Source: Ruminococcus sp. (GTDB lineage Bacteria; Bacillota; Clostridia; Oscillospirales; Acutalibacteraceae). From it: DNA of 28,801 bases. Below are positions 1 through 7,637 of this stretch, piece by piece (position 1 is the stretch's first letter; each line of letters begins with the position of its first letter). The notes under the pieces were generated by a model, which saw only the letters and a list, made by a program, of their open reading frames with translations, was not told where the DNA came from and searched no databases. Position numbers and translations under genes: made by a program. Location: positions 1-28,801 of the forward strand of contig SFIQ01000026.1 of the NCBI GenBank assembly GCA_004555265.1, written 5' to 3'.

Positions 1-8
1 CCGCCCGA

Positions 9-100
9 TTGTCATTCTGAGCCGATAGGCGAAGAATCCCGTTTCGCACCTTTTACACTTTGCACTGTTTGAGATCCTTCGCTTCGCTCAGGATGACAAA
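9..100. repeat. MITE-like interspersed repeat, copy 1
   Basis: The element is bounded by inverted ends TTGTCATTCTGAGC (9-22) and GCTCAGGATGACAAA (86-100), about 92 bp long with no coding capacity. A partial extra copy of the right end follows at 101-123. A near-full relative lies at 13523-13613, a diverged one at 5398-5487 and truncated ones at 6976-7030 and 14326-14360. Terminal inverted repeats and a constant size suggest a non-autonomous mobile repeat; no cognate transposase is identified. Confidence 0.7.
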
Positions 101-145
101 TTATTCGCTCAGGATGACAAATTAAAATTTTCACAAAAAAAACAG

Positions 146-173
146 GGGCATTTTCCGTATTCGGAAAATGCCC
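146..173 (-). terminator. Rho-independent terminator of the beta-propeller remnant
   Basis: A perfect 12-bp stem (146-157 with 162-173) has a 4-nt loop. On the minus strand it is followed by a T-rich tract (complement of the A-run at 135-142), so it suits the minus-strand gene ending at 227. The plus side also has several T residues, so it may act in both directions. Confidence 0.85.
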
Positions 174-226
174 TTTCTTTCTGTATTTACAACCTTTTCT
201 GTTGCACATCGGGCGCAGATTGCGCG

Positions 227-557
227 TTAAACCCGAACGCGCGTCACTCTGCCCGCGAAATCGCCGACAATCCAATCCCCGTCCGCGTTTGCGGCTTTGC
301 CGAAAATCGGCGCGCCGACTGCGACGGTTTGCAATACGGCTCCGTCCGCGGTGGAAATCCGATACAAATTCCCGTCCGACGCGCCGAAGACCAAGGTGTC
401 GCCGTCCAAAACCGGTGTGCTTTCCACCGTCTGTGCCTTGCCGATATACGGCGCGGTGCCCACCAACGCATTGCCGACGGGCGTTTCCCACAGAATTTTA
501 TGTGCGGCAAATCGGCAAAAGCGACAAAAAGCGCGCGCGCATTCGCGGTGTTTTTTC
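227..557 (-). pseudogene. 3' remnant of a PQQ-like beta-propeller repeat protein
   Basis: The last roughly 90 codons read as a beta-propeller blade of the PQQ-enzyme-repeat type: STPVLDGDTLVFGASDGNLY, then a second partial blade ending GDFAGRVTRVRV and a stop at 227. No start with a ribosome binding site is found. Upstream of the segment KILWETPVGNALVG the plausible protein frame (ALFVAFADLPHIK) is off by one base; a single missing A in the A-run near 500 would restore it. A stop follows further upstream, close to the guaB promoter. The native terminator at 146-173 is kept. Such proteins are often secreted or surface-attached, but nothing of the N-terminus remains. I read it as a truncated, frameshifted relic; a sequencing error could explain the frameshift but not the missing 5' part. 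Confidence 0.65.
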
Positions 558-568
558 TTAAATATCTA

Positions 569-598
569 TTGAAATCAACGCCTTTTCAATGGTATAAT
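569..598 (+). promoter_or_regulatory. sigma-A-like promoter of guaB
   Basis: TTGAAA at 569-574 and TATAAT at 593-598 are separated by 18 bp. The expected start near 605 gives a leader of about 27 nt with the ribosome binding site GGGAGGA at 616-622. No purine riboswitch would fit in so short a leader. Confidence 0.75.
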
Positions 599-631
599 AA
601 CAGATAAATTAAAATGGGAGGATTTTAAAAT

Positions 632-2095
632 ATGGCAAGTGATAAATTTGCAAAAGAAGGCTTGACCTTTGATGACGTATTGCTCATTCCCGCAGAAAGC
701 GATGTTCTGCCGAGCGATATTGATGTGACGACAAAGCTGACGAAAACCATCACCCTCAACACCCCGATTTTGACCGCGGCGATGGATACCGTCACTGAGG
801 ATCGTATGGCGATTGCGATTGCGCGTGAGGGCGGCATCGGCATCATTCACAAGAATATGTCGATTGAGGCGCAAAAAGAACAGGTCGACAAGGTAAAACG
901 CAGTGAAAACGGCGTTATCGTCAATCCGTTTTTCCTGCACGCAGACAATACCGTCGAGGAAGCCGACCAACTGATGCACCGCTACAAAATTTCGGGCGTG
1001 CCCATCTGCGACGAAAACGGCAAACTGGTCGGCATTCTCACCAACCGCGATATGCGCTTTATGACCGATTATAATGTGCGCATCGGCGAAGTGATGACCA
1101 AGGATAACTTGGTGACCTCCCACATCGGCACAACGCTTGAAGACGCAAAGAAAATTTTGATGCAGCATAAAATCGAAAAACTCCCGTTGGTGGACGATAA
1201 CGGCTACTTAAAAGGTCTTATCACGATTAAAGATATTGAAAAGACCGTGCAGTACCCGAATTCCGCGCGTGACGCGCAAGGCAGACTGCTTTGCGGCGCG
1301 GCAATCGGCGCAACGGCAGATGTATTGGAGCGTGCGGCGGCGCTTGTGGAAGCGGGCGTTGATTTGTTGGCGCTTGACTCTGCGCACGGCCACAGCCACA
1401 ACATTTTAAAGGCGGTCGAAAAGGTGAAAGCCGCATTCCCGAGCATTTCGCTGATTGCGGGCAATGTTGCCACCGCCGAGGGCACAAAGGCGCTGATTGA
1501 CGCGGGCGCGGACTGCGTCAAAGTCGGTATCGGCCCCGGTTCTATCTGCACCACGCGCGTGGTTGCGGGGATCGGCGTGCCGCAGGTGACCGCTGTGTAT
1601 GACTCGGCAAACGAGGCGGCAAAACACGGTATTTCCGTCATTGCCGACGGCGGCATCAAGTATTCGGGCGAAATCGTCAAGGCAATCGCCGCGGGTGCAT
1701 CGGCGGTGATGGTCGGCTCGCTGATTGCCGGCTGTGAGGAGTCCCCCGGCGAAACCGAGGTCTATCAGGGCAGAAGCTTCAAAACCTACCGCGGTATGGG
1801 CTCCATTGCGGCAATGAATTGCGGCTCGAAGGACCGCTATTTCCAAACCAACAACAAAAAACTCGTGCCCGAGGGCATTGAGGGTCGTGTGCCGTATAAG
1901 GGGAAACTCTCCGACACGATTTACCAGATGCTCGGCGGCTTAAAATCCGGTATGGGCTATTGCGGCTGCCACAACATTGTGGAATTGCAGACCAAAACCA
2001 AGTTCATCCGCATCACCGGCGCGGGCTTGAAAGAAAGCCACCCGCACGATGTGTTTATTACAAAGGAAGCACCGAACTATTCCGTGAATTTGTAA
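632..2095 (+). CDS. guaB: Inosine-5'-monophosphate dehydrogenase
   Basis: The enzyme oxidises IMP to XMP with NAD+, the committed step of guanine nucleotide synthesis, in the cytoplasm. The 487-residue length is normal for bacterial IMPDH. The N-terminal barrel starts with LTFDDVLLIPAESDVLP. A CBS pair spans about residues 95-205 (VGILTNRDMRF, KGLITIKDIEK). The catalytic loop GIGPGSICTTR places the nucleophile at Cys306, and the active-site flap region contains YRGMGS. The start is supported by GGGAGGA nine bases upstream and by the promoter at 569-598. The RAYT gene begins three bases after its stop and glyA follows, so the transposase gene probably sits in what was the guaB-glyA interval. 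Confidence 0.97.
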   Translation: MASDKFAKEGLTFDDVLLIPAESDVLPSDIDVTTKLTKTITLNTPILTAAMDTVTEDRMAIAIAREGGIGIIHKNMSIEAQKEQVDKVKRSENGVIVNPFFLHADNTVEEADQLMHRYKISGVPICDENGKLVGILTNRDMRFMTDYNVRIGEVMTKDNLVTSHIGTTLEDAKKILMQHKIEKLPLVDDNGYLKGLITIKDIEKTVQYPNSARDAQGRLLCGAAIGATADVLERAAALVEAGVDLLALDSAHGHSHNILKAVEKVKAAFPSISLIAGNVATAEGTKALIDAGADCVKVGIGPGSICTTRVVAGIGVPQVTAVYDSANEAAKHGISVIADGGIKYSGEIVKAIAAGASAVMVGSLIAGCEESPGETEVYQGRSFKTYRGMGSIAAMNCGSKDRYFQTNNKKLVPEGIEGRVPYKGKLSDTIYQMLGGLKSGMGYCGCHNIVELQTKTKFIRITGAGLKESHPHDVFITKEAPNYSVNL

Positions 2096-2098
2096 AAT

Positions 2099-2611
2099 AT
2101 GGATTCGGTTGAGTTCCCCACCCGCAAACCCACGCGGTTGCAAAATTACGATTACAGCCAAAACGGGTGTTATTTCGTGACGGTGTGCGTGCAGGACAGA
2201 AAGAAACTGCTTTCGAGAATACCGAAAGAAATAAAAAACGCCGATTTCGTAGGGGCGAACTGTGTTCGCCCGCAACTTACGGCAATTGGCAGAGTTGTTG
2301 ACGAAGAACTGCAAAAATTAAACACGGTTTATCCGAATGTGCATTTGGATGCCTACATTATTATGCCTGACCATATACATCTTTTGCTTAATTTTGATGA
2401 TTTTGAATGCGGGCGAACACAGTTCGCCCCTACGCTTTCTCGCGTTATCAAGCAATACAAAGGAATTGTTACAAAACGGCTTGGCTTTTCAATGTGGCAA
2501 AAGGGCTTTTATGACCGTGTTCTTCGCAACGAAACGGAATTTCAGCGCACGTGGGAATATATCGAATACAACGCTTTGAAAGAATACGCGGAAAACGAAA
2601 AAAGGAAATAA
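2099..2611 (+). CDS. REP-associated tyrosine transposase (RAYT, Y1/HUH family)
   Basis: This is a 170-residue single-domain Y1 transposase related to IS200/IS605 TnpA. YDYSQNGCYFVTVCVQDRK (residues 17-35) is the usual opening strand, MPDHIHLLL carries the HUH pair His92/His94, and QKGFYDRVLRNE has the probable catalytic Tyr138. RAYTs nick and join single-stranded DNA at REP hairpins. Two hairpins of the local GTAG family lie inside the frame, encoding residues 51-58 (VGANCVRP, plus-oriented) and 104-112 (CGRTQFAPT, minus-oriented). Both fall in linkers and leave the frame open. There is no clear ribosome binding site; the ATG is 3 bp past the guaB stop, so translation may depend on reinitiation. 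No IS-type flanking ends were found, which fits a domesticated single-copy RAYT rather than an IS200 copy. Confidence 0.9.
   Translation: MDSVEFPTRKPTRLQNYDYSQNGCYFVTVCVQDRKKLLSRIPKEIKNADFVGANCVRPQLTAIGRVVDEELQKLNTVYPNVHLDAYIIMPDHIHLLLNFDDFECGRTQFAPTLSRVIKQYKGIVTKRLGFSMWQKGFYDRVLRNETEFQRTWEYIEYNALKEYAENEKRK
2249..2272 (+). repeat. REP-like hairpin, stem class A, inside RAYT gene
   Basis: GTAG foot, then stem GGGCGAAC, loop TGT and GTTCGCCC, then CG. It is identical to the copies at 13711-13734 and 14297-14320, and it is read in frame by the transposase. Confidence 0.9.
2410..2433 (-). repeat. REP-like hairpin, stem class A, inside RAYT gene (inverted)
   Basis: This is the reverse complement of the hairpin at 2249-2272, with the CTAC foot complement at 2430-2433. 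The two copies in the gene therefore face each other about 137 bp apart. Other minus-oriented copies are at 5489-5512 and 10740-10763. Confidence 0.9.
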
Positions 2612-2635
2612 AACAAAAAATAAAGGGGATTTAAC

Positions 2636-3889
2636 ATGTACGCAGATTTAATGGACACGATTGGGTTTGTATCGCAATATGACCCCGAAGTCGGCGCGGC
2701 GATGGGCAAAGAACTTGCCCGCCAGCAGAGAAATTTGGAACTGATTGCCAGTGAAAACATTGTTTCGCCCGCGGTGATGGCGGCGATGGGCAGTGTGCTG
2801 ACCAACAAATACGCCGAAGGCTATTCGGGCAAACGCTATTACGGCGGTTGCGAATGTGTGGATATTGTGGAGGATATCGCGGTGCGCCGCGCGTGCGAAC
2901 TGTTCGGCGCGAATTTCGCCAATGTCCAGCCCCACTCGGGCGCGCAGGCGAATATGGCGGTGTATTTTGCACTCCTGACCCCCGGCGACACGGTGATGGG
3001 CATGAACCTTGCCGAGGGCGGCCATTTGACCCACGGCTCGCCGGTCAATATGTCGGGCAAATACTTCAACTTTGTGCCGTACGGCGTGAATGCAGACGGC
3101 TTTATCGACTATGACGAATTCGAGCAAAAGGCAAAGGAATGCAAACCGAAACTGATTGTTGCGGGTGCTTCGGCGTATCCGCGCGTCATTGATTTCAAAC
3201 GCATTTCCGAAATCGCGAAAGAAGTCGGCGCATATTTGATGGTCGATATGGCGCATATTGCGGGCTTGGTTGCCGCGGGGCAACACCCCTCGCCCGTGCC
3301 GTATGCCGATGTGGTCACCACCACCACGCACAAAACCCTGCGCGGTCCGCGCGGCGGCTTGATTCTCACCAATGACGAGGATTTGGCAAAAGCAATCAAC
3401 AAGGCCATTTTCCCCGGTACGCAGGGCGGCCCCTTGATGCACATTATCGCGGGCAAGGCGGTATGCTTCGGCGAGGCGCTCAAACCCGAATTCAAAGACT
3501 ACCAAAAACGCGTGGTCGAAAATTGTCAGGCGATGGCGAACGGGCTTCTCTCGCGCGGGATTGACTTGGTCTCCGGCGGGAGTGACAACCACCTGATGCT
3601 TGTGGATTTGCGCTCTGTGGGCATTACCGGCAAGGAATTGGAGCACAGACTCGACGAAGTGTATATCACCGCGAACAAGAACGCCATTCCGAACGACCCG
3701 CAAAAACCGTTTGTGACAAGCGGCGTGCGTTTGGGCACACCCGCCGTCACCACAAGAGGGCTTACCACCGACGATTGCGACAAAGTTGCCGAATTTATCG
3801 CGCTTGCCGCGACCGATTTCGACGCAAAAGCGGACTATATCCGCGAGGGCGTGTGCGAAATTTGCGCAAAACATCCGCTTTATAAATAA
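2636..3889 (+). CDS. glyA: Serine hydroxymethyltransferase
   Basis: This PLP enzyme interconverts serine and glycine, charging tetrahydrofolate to 5,10-methylene-THF for purine, thymidylate and methionine synthesis. The 417 residues match the bacterial length. Signatures include LELIASENIVSPAV (about 35-48), TNKYAEGYSGKRYYGG (56-71), VDMAHIAGLVAAG (203-215) and VTTTTHKTLRGPRGG, in which Lys233 is the PLP Schiff-base lysine. AAGGGGATT before the ATG serves as ribosome binding site. It follows guaB with only the RAYT between them, a sensible pairing since purine synthesis consumes one-carbon units. No separate promoter or glycine riboswitch could be recognised in the 24 bp upstream. Confidence 0.97.
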   Translation: MYADLMDTIGFVSQYDPEVGAAMGKELARQQRNLELIASENIVSPAVMAAMGSVLTNKYAEGYSGKRYYGGCECVDIVEDIAVRRACELFGANFANVQPHSGAQANMAVYFALLTPGDTVMGMNLAEGGHLTHGSPVNMSGKYFNFVPYGVNADGFIDYDEFEQKAKECKPKLIVAGASAYPRVIDFKRISEIAKEVGAYLMVDMAHIAGLVAAGQHPSPVPYADVVTTTTHKTLRGPRGGLILTNDEDLAKAINKAIFPGTQGGPLMHIIAGKAVCFGEALKPEFKDYQKRVVENCQAMANGLLSRGIDLVSGGSDNHLMLVDLRSVGITGKELEHRLDEVYITANKNAIPNDPQKPFVTSGVRLGTPAVTTRGLTTDDCDKVAEFIALAATDFDAKADYIREGVCEICAKHPLYK

Positions 3890-3925
3890 GAAACAGAGAG
3901 GACGGACGCCGCCGCGCGGGATTGT

Positions 3926-4456
3926 ATGAGAGAAATCATTATTGCAAGTCAAAATCCACAAGCGGCGGAGCGTATCCGTTCCATTTTGCAAAGCGACCAT
4001 ATTTTTGCCGCGAATTTGTACCGTTCGGGTGCGGAGGTGCTCTCGTTTGCGAGTATCCGCCCCGACGCGGTCGTCATTTGCGGCAAATTGCCCGATATGA
4101 CGGCGGCAGAGCTTGCGGGGATGCTCCCAAACGGTTTTGATATGGTTTGGCTTGTGCCCTCGGGCGAGCCCGAGCCGATGTTCCGCAGCAATTTGATTAC
4201 GCTCAATATGCCGCTGAACCGTATGGAGTTTTTGAATACGGTGCGTATGCTTGCGGCAAACGGCGCCGAGCAGAGCCGCCCGCGCAAAACCGTGCGCTCA
4301 AAAGAGGATGAGGCACTGCTGCGCGGCGCAAAAGAACGGCTGATGGCGCGCCATCACCTCTCGGAGCGCGAGGCGCACAAGCTGTTACAGCGGCGCAGTA
4401 TGGAGTCGGGGATGCGCATTTTAGAGGTCGCACGGCTGATTGCAGAGGAAGAATAA
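3926..4456 (+). CDS. ANTAR-domain regulator with degenerate receiver
   Basis: This 176-residue protein has a response-regulator-like N-terminus (about 1-115) and a C-terminal ANTAR RNA-binding domain (about 127-174: LLRGAKERLMARHHLSEREA, HKLLQRRSMESGMRILEVA). ANTAR proteins such as NasR, AmiR and EutV bind paired RNA hairpins and prevent transcription termination. In the receiver, aligning PDAVVICGKLPDM with the usual PDLVLLDxxLPDM puts Cys52 where the phosphorylated Asp should be, and the conserved Lys-Pro appears as Met-Pro (NMP). Control by phosphorylation is therefore unlikely. The ribosome binding site is weak. The gene sits between glyA and dapF and its RNA target is not evident nearby. 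Confidence 0.85.
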   Translation: MREIIIASQNPQAAERIRSILQSDHIFAANLYRSGAEVLSFASIRPDAVVICGKLPDMTAAELAGMLPNGFDMVWLVPSGEPEPMFRSNLITLNMPLNRMEFLNTVRMLAANGAEQSRPRKTVRSKEDEALLRGAKERLMARHHLSEREAHKLLQRRSMESGMRILEVARLIAEEE

Positions 4457-4469
4457 ACGGTATTTTATA

Positions 4470-4492
4470 AGATAGACAGATTTTAACTATCT
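4470..4492. repeat. Short AT-rich palindrome (GATAG/CTATC type)
   Basis: Arms AGATAG (4470-4475) and CTATCT (4487-4492) enclose an 11-nt T-rich centre, just before the dapF ribosome binding site GAGGAGG. Relatives occur at 10539-10559 and 15649-15671, with weaker ones at 4925-4941, 6114-6130, 13398-13418 and 14371-14391. Confidence 0.5.
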
Positions 4493-4505
4493 GAGGAGGC
4501 GGCGT

Positions 4506-5342
4506 ATGAAATTCACAAAAATGCAAGGCGCGGGCAATGATTATATCTATGTAAATTGTTTCACGGAAACCGTAAAAAATCCCGAAGAAACCGCCGTTCG
4601 CGTCAGTGACCGCCACTTCGGCATCGGTGCGGATGGGTTGGTGCTCATTTGCCCTTCCGAAAACGCCGATTTCTTTATGGATATTTACAACGCCGACGGC
4701 TCGCGCGCCAAAATGTGCGGCAATGCGACGCGCTGTGTGGCGAAATATGTGTATGACAATAAAATGACCGACAAAACCGAAATTGCGCTCGAAACTTTAA
4801 GCGGAATAAAGTGCATCAAAATTACCGTGCAGGACGGCAAAGCCGTCGCCGCGCGCGTGAATATGGGCGCGCCGATTTTGACGCCGCGCGAAATTCCGAC
4901 AAAATTCGACGGCGAAACGGCTGTTAGTCAAAATTTGACTATCGGCGATACGACATATGCGGTGACCTGTGTTTCCATGGGCAATCCGCATTGCGTTTTG
5001 TATACGGACGATGTGCACGCGCTTGATTTGCCGCGCATCGGTCCGAAATTTGAAAACCACGAAATGTTCCCCGACCGCATCAACACCGAATTTGTGCATA
5101 TCGTCAGCGAAACCGAGTTTGATATGCGCGTGTGGGAGCGCGGTTCGGGCGAAACCCTCGCCTGCGGCACGGGCGCGTGTGCGGCGACGGTCGCTTCGAT
5201 ATTGAACGGGTATTGCAAACGCGATACCGAGATCAAAGTCAACCTGTTGGGCGGCACGCTGTATATCAACTGGACCGCCGACGGCGACGTTTATATGACC
5301 GGCCCCGCCGAAACCGTGTGCACGGGGGAAATTGACGCGTAA
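4506..5342 (+). CDS. dapF: Diaminopimelate epimerase
   Basis: It converts LL-diaminopimelate to meso-diaminopimelate, the precursor of lysine and peptidoglycan, in the cytoplasm without a cofactor. The 278 residues fit the family. The two catalytic cysteines are in ADGSRAKMCGNATRC (Cys71) and GSGETLACGTGACA (Cys220), and MQGAGNDYIYV opens the first of the two pseudo-symmetric halves. GAGGAGG lies just upstream of the ATG. It precedes dapL, whose product supplies its substrate, so the two form a pathway cluster now separated by about 250 bp of repeats. A 17-bp palindrome (TAGTCAAAATTTGACTA, 4925-4941) lies inside the gene and uses AT-rich codons unlike the surroundings. Confidence 0.97.
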   Translation: MKFTKMQGAGNDYIYVNCFTETVKNPEETAVRVSDRHFGIGADGLVLICPSENADFFMDIYNADGSRAKMCGNATRCVAKYVYDNKMTDKTEIALETLSGIKCIKITVQDGKAVAARVNMGAPILTPREIPTKFDGETAVSQNLTIGDTTYAVTCVSMGNPHCVLYTDDVHALDLPRIGPKFENHEMFPDRINTEFVHIVSETEFDMRVWERGSGETLACGTGACAATVASILNGYCKRDTEIKVNLLGGTLYINWTADGDVYMTGPAETVCTGEIDA

Positions 5343-5351
5343 TGTGCGCGT

Positions 5352-5375
5352 GTAGGAGACGGTCGTACCGTTCCG
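5352..5375 (+). repeat. Degenerate REP-like hairpin, class C
   Basis: GTAGGAGACGGT, CGT and ACCGTTCCG resemble the class C hairpins (for example 7130-7154) with two or three changes. It lies 10 bp after the dapF stop. The short tail GTAAGGCGTGAC (5376-5387) matches part of the other repeat family found at 7188-7199. Confidence 0.55.
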
Positions 5376-5397
5376 TAAGGCGTGACATCATCATATT

Positions 5398-5487
5398 TTG
5401 TCATTCTGAACGAAGTGCAGAAGCGCAACCTGCACAAAGGTAAAATGCGCCATACGAGATTCTCCGGCTGTTGCCTCAGAATGACAA
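5398..5487. repeat. MITE-like interspersed repeat, copy 2
   Basis: It begins TTGTCATTCTGA (5398-5409) and ends CTCAGAATGACAA (5475-5487), about 90 bp, with a diverged interior. It abuts a class A REP hairpin at 5489-5512, so the two families sit next to each other here, as they also do at 13493-13613 and 14297-14360. Confidence 0.65.
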
Positions 5488-5488
5488 G

Positions 5489-5512
5489 CGGGCGAACACA
5501 GTTCGCCCCTAC
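5489..5512 (-). repeat. REP-like hairpin, stem class A
   Basis: Minus-oriented copy identical to 2410-2433. It would extend the dapL reading frame upstream if a false early start were chosen. Confidence 0.88.
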
Positions 5513-5590
5513 CCCCCCCACACATTGTGCATGGAAAAGGGTAAGATTTTACCGCAAAGTAAACCGAAGATTCAAAAAGGAGGATTTCCT

Positions 5591-6805
5591 ATGCAAATCA
5601 ATGAAAACTTTTTAAAAATCGAAAGCAGTTATTTGTTCTCGAACATTGCGAAGAAAGTGAAGGCATACGCCGCGGCACATCCGGAGAAAGAAATTATCCG
5701 CCTCGGCATCGGCGATGTCACCCGCCCGCTTGCGCCCGCCTGTATTGAGGCCATGCACAAGGCGGTAGACGAAATGGCGCACGCGGAAACTTTCCAAGGC
5801 TATCCGCCCGAATACGGGCAGGATTTCTTGCTCGAAGCCATTTTGGAAAACGATTATAAAGCGCGCGGCGTGGAGCTCGACAAAACCGAAATTTTTGTGT
5901 CCGACGGTGCGAAAAGCGACTGCGGCAATATCGGCGATATTTTTTCGCTCGACAACCGCGTGGCGGTCTGCGACCCCGTTTACCCCGTGTATGTGGATAC
6001 AAATGTGATGTCCGGCAGAGCCGGCGAGCGCACCGAAAACGGTTGGAGCAATATCCTCTATATGCCCTGCACGGCGGAAAACAATTTTTTGCCTGCCATC
6101 CCTACGGAGCATGTAGATATAATTTATCTATGCTTCCCAAACAACCCGACGGGGATGTCGATTACCAAGGCAGAACTCAAAAAATGGGTGGATTACGCCA
6201 ATCGTGAGGGCGCGGTGATTTTATACGATTCCGCGTATGAAGCGTTTATTACCGAAGCAGATGTGCCCCATTCGATTTTTGAAATCGAGGGCGCAAAACA
6301 GTGCGCGATTGAGTTTCGCAGTTTCTCGAAAACCGCGGGCTTTACGGGCGTGCGCTGCGGCTACACCGTAGTGCCGCACGATTTGAAATACAACGGCACC
6401 GAATTGAACGCGATGTGGGCGCGCCGCCAGGCAACCAAGTTCAACGGCGTTTCTTACATTACCCAGCGCGCGGCGGCGGCTTGCTACACGCCCGAGGGCA
6501 AACAGCAAATCCGCGATATTATCGCGTATTATCAAAAGAATGCGAAAACCATTTACAACGGCTTAAAGGATTGCGGTTTTACCGTGTACGGCGCGGTCGA
6601 TTCGCCGTATGTGTGGCTCAAAACACCCGATAATATGGGCAGTTGGGAATTCTTTGATTTGTTGCTGGAAAATATTCAGGTGGTCGGCACACCCGGCGAA
6701 GGGTTCGGCCCGAGCGGCGAAGGGTATTTCCGTTTGACGGCGTTCGGCTCGGCAGAAAATACCGAAAAAGCCGTGGCACGCATCAAAGCGTATTTCGGGA
6801 AATAA
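5591..6805 (+). CDS. dapL: LL-diaminopimelate aminotransferase
   Basis: This PLP enzyme makes LL-diaminopimelate from tetrahydrodipicolinate and glutamate in one step, the shortened lysine route seen in plants, Chlamydiae and many Clostridia. The 404 residues match the family. Motifs include LGIGDVTRPLAPACIEAM (38-55), FVSDGAKSDCGNIGDIF (102-118), FPNNPTGMS (182-190) and FRSFSKTAGFTGVRCG, where Lys247 should bind PLP. The start at 5591 is chosen because AAGGAGGAT (5577-5585) lies just before it and the family begins MQINENFLKI; the open frame extends 40 codons further up only through repeat DNA. Its partner dapF is upstream. Confidence 0.96.
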   Translation: MQINENFLKIESSYLFSNIAKKVKAYAAAHPEKEIIRLGIGDVTRPLAPACIEAMHKAVDEMAHAETFQGYPPEYGQDFLLEAILENDYKARGVELDKTEIFVSDGAKSDCGNIGDIFSLDNRVAVCDPVYPVYVDTNVMSGRAGERTENGWSNILYMPCTAENNFLPAIPTEHVDIIYLCFPNNPTGMSITKAELKKWVDYANREGAVILYDSAYEAFITEADVPHSIFEIEGAKQCAIEFRSFSKTAGFTGVRCGYTVVPHDLKYNGTELNAMWARRQATKFNGVSYITQRAAAACYTPEGKQQIRDIIAYYQKNAKTIYNGLKDCGFTVYGAVDSPYVWLKTPDNMGSWEFFDLLLENIQVVGTPGEGFGPSGEGYFRLTAFGSAENTEKAVARIKAYFGK

Positions 6806-6840
6806 AGGAAAAAGATTTTCCGCACCGGGGATTATTGGGG

Positions 6841-7251
6841 TTTGTCTATCCAACCGTAGGGGCGATTCACGAATCGCCCGTCGATTTTGATGTGATTTTG
6901 CGGAACGGTCAAGACCGTTCCCTACGCACGAAAAGCCCCGCCCTACCGCATGAAATTATCACCACAACCCCCAATTTGTCATCCTGAGCGTAGCGAAGGA
7001 TCTCCAATAGCACAAAATAAACCCGAGCGGAACGAAAAAATCTCTCCCCCAGTCAAATGCTACGCATTTGACAGCCCCCTCTGAGAGGGGGCGGAAACGG
7101 CGGGCGATTCGTGAATCGCCCCTACAACCGTAGGGAACGGTCTTGACCGTTCCGAAACCTCCCCACTTGTTGGGGAGGTGGCACGCCGTAAGGCGTGACG
7201 GAGGGGCAAATCACATCAAAATCTACGGGCGGCCGGGTCGACCGCCCCTAC
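6841..7251. repeat. Repeat island between dapL and gatC
   Basis: The 532-bp space between genes is mostly repeats: class B hairpin 6856-6880 (+), class C 6900-6925 (-), a half MITE-like copy 6976-7030, a GC-rich paired repeat 7036-7092, class B 7101-7125 (-), class C 7130-7154 (+), a repeat containing a CCTCCCC/GGGGAGG hairpin 7157-7207, and a one-off class G hairpin 7226-7251 (-). Class B stems are GGGCGATT/AATCGCCC and class C stems GGAACGGT/ACCGTTCC. No ORF of substance is present. A gatC promoter may lie in the AT-rich stretch at 7280-7305, but no convincing pair of boxes was found. Confidence 0.85.
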
Positions 7252-7337
7252 GGTTGGATATACAACCCCCAATTTTCACGCAAACAAAAACAATATAAAA
7301 AACGATTCGCGCCCTGCGCGGCGAAACGGAGGAAACT

Positions 7338-7625
7338 ATGCAAATTGACAAAAACCTGGTGATGTACCTGGAAAAGCTCGGCAGGATCGAGCTCTCCGAG
7401 GAACAACGCGCCGCGTCCGAAAAGGATTTGCAGGACATTCTCACCTATATGGACACCTTAAACGAACTCGACACCGACGGCGTTGAGCCGGCGTCGCATT
7501 CGTTCCCCGTCGCCAATGTGCAGCGGGACGATGTGGTCACCAATGCCGCGCAAACCGAGGCGATTTTGCAAAATGCGCCGAATCAAAAGGACGGCTGCTT
7601 TGTCGTGCCGAAAACCGTCGAATAA
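7338..7625 (+). CDS. gatC: Asp/Glu-tRNA amidotransferase subunit C
   Basis: GatC is the small scaffold that wraps around GatA and stabilises the GatCAB complex, which turns Glu-tRNA(Gln) and Asp-tRNA(Asn) into Gln-tRNA and Asn-tRNA. The 95 residues are the usual length, and LGRIELSEEQ, DILTYMDTLNELDTDGVEP and LQNAPNQKDGCFVVPKTVE are characteristic. CGGAGGAAAC precedes the ATG. gatA starts 12 bp after the stop, and the order C-A-B is the common Firmicutes operon. A complete GatCAB predicts that this organism depends on indirect charging of tRNA(Gln) and/or tRNA(Asn). Confidence 0.95.
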   Translation: MQIDKNLVMYLEKLGRIELSEEQRAASEKDLQDILTYMDTLNELDTDGVEPASHSFPVANVQRDDVVTNAAQTEAILQNAPNQKDGCFVVPKTVE

Positions 7626-7637
7626 GGAGGGAATGAA

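Noticed and set aside
560..631. Purine riboswitch before guaB
   Set aside because: The promoter leaves a leader of only about 27 nt.
575..1168. 197-codon minus-strand frame opposite guaB
   Set aside because: It lies wholly opposite the guaB promoter and conserved coding sequence; composition is typical of an antisense shadow.
632..2095. Selenocysteine or TGA recoding suggested by the TGA in lgt
   Set aside because: TGA is used as a normal stop in the window and the lgt copy is also truncated downstream, so decay is simpler.
2648..4000. 450-codon open frame on the minus strand opposite glyA
   Set aside because: It is a mirror of a highly conserved glyA in GC-rich DNA, has His/Arg-rich low-quality protein sequence and no ribosome binding site.
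5471..5590. 40-codon N-terminal extension of dapL
   Set aside because: It is encoded by MITE/REP repeat DNA; the proper start at 5591 has AAGGAGGAT upstream and the family N-terminus.
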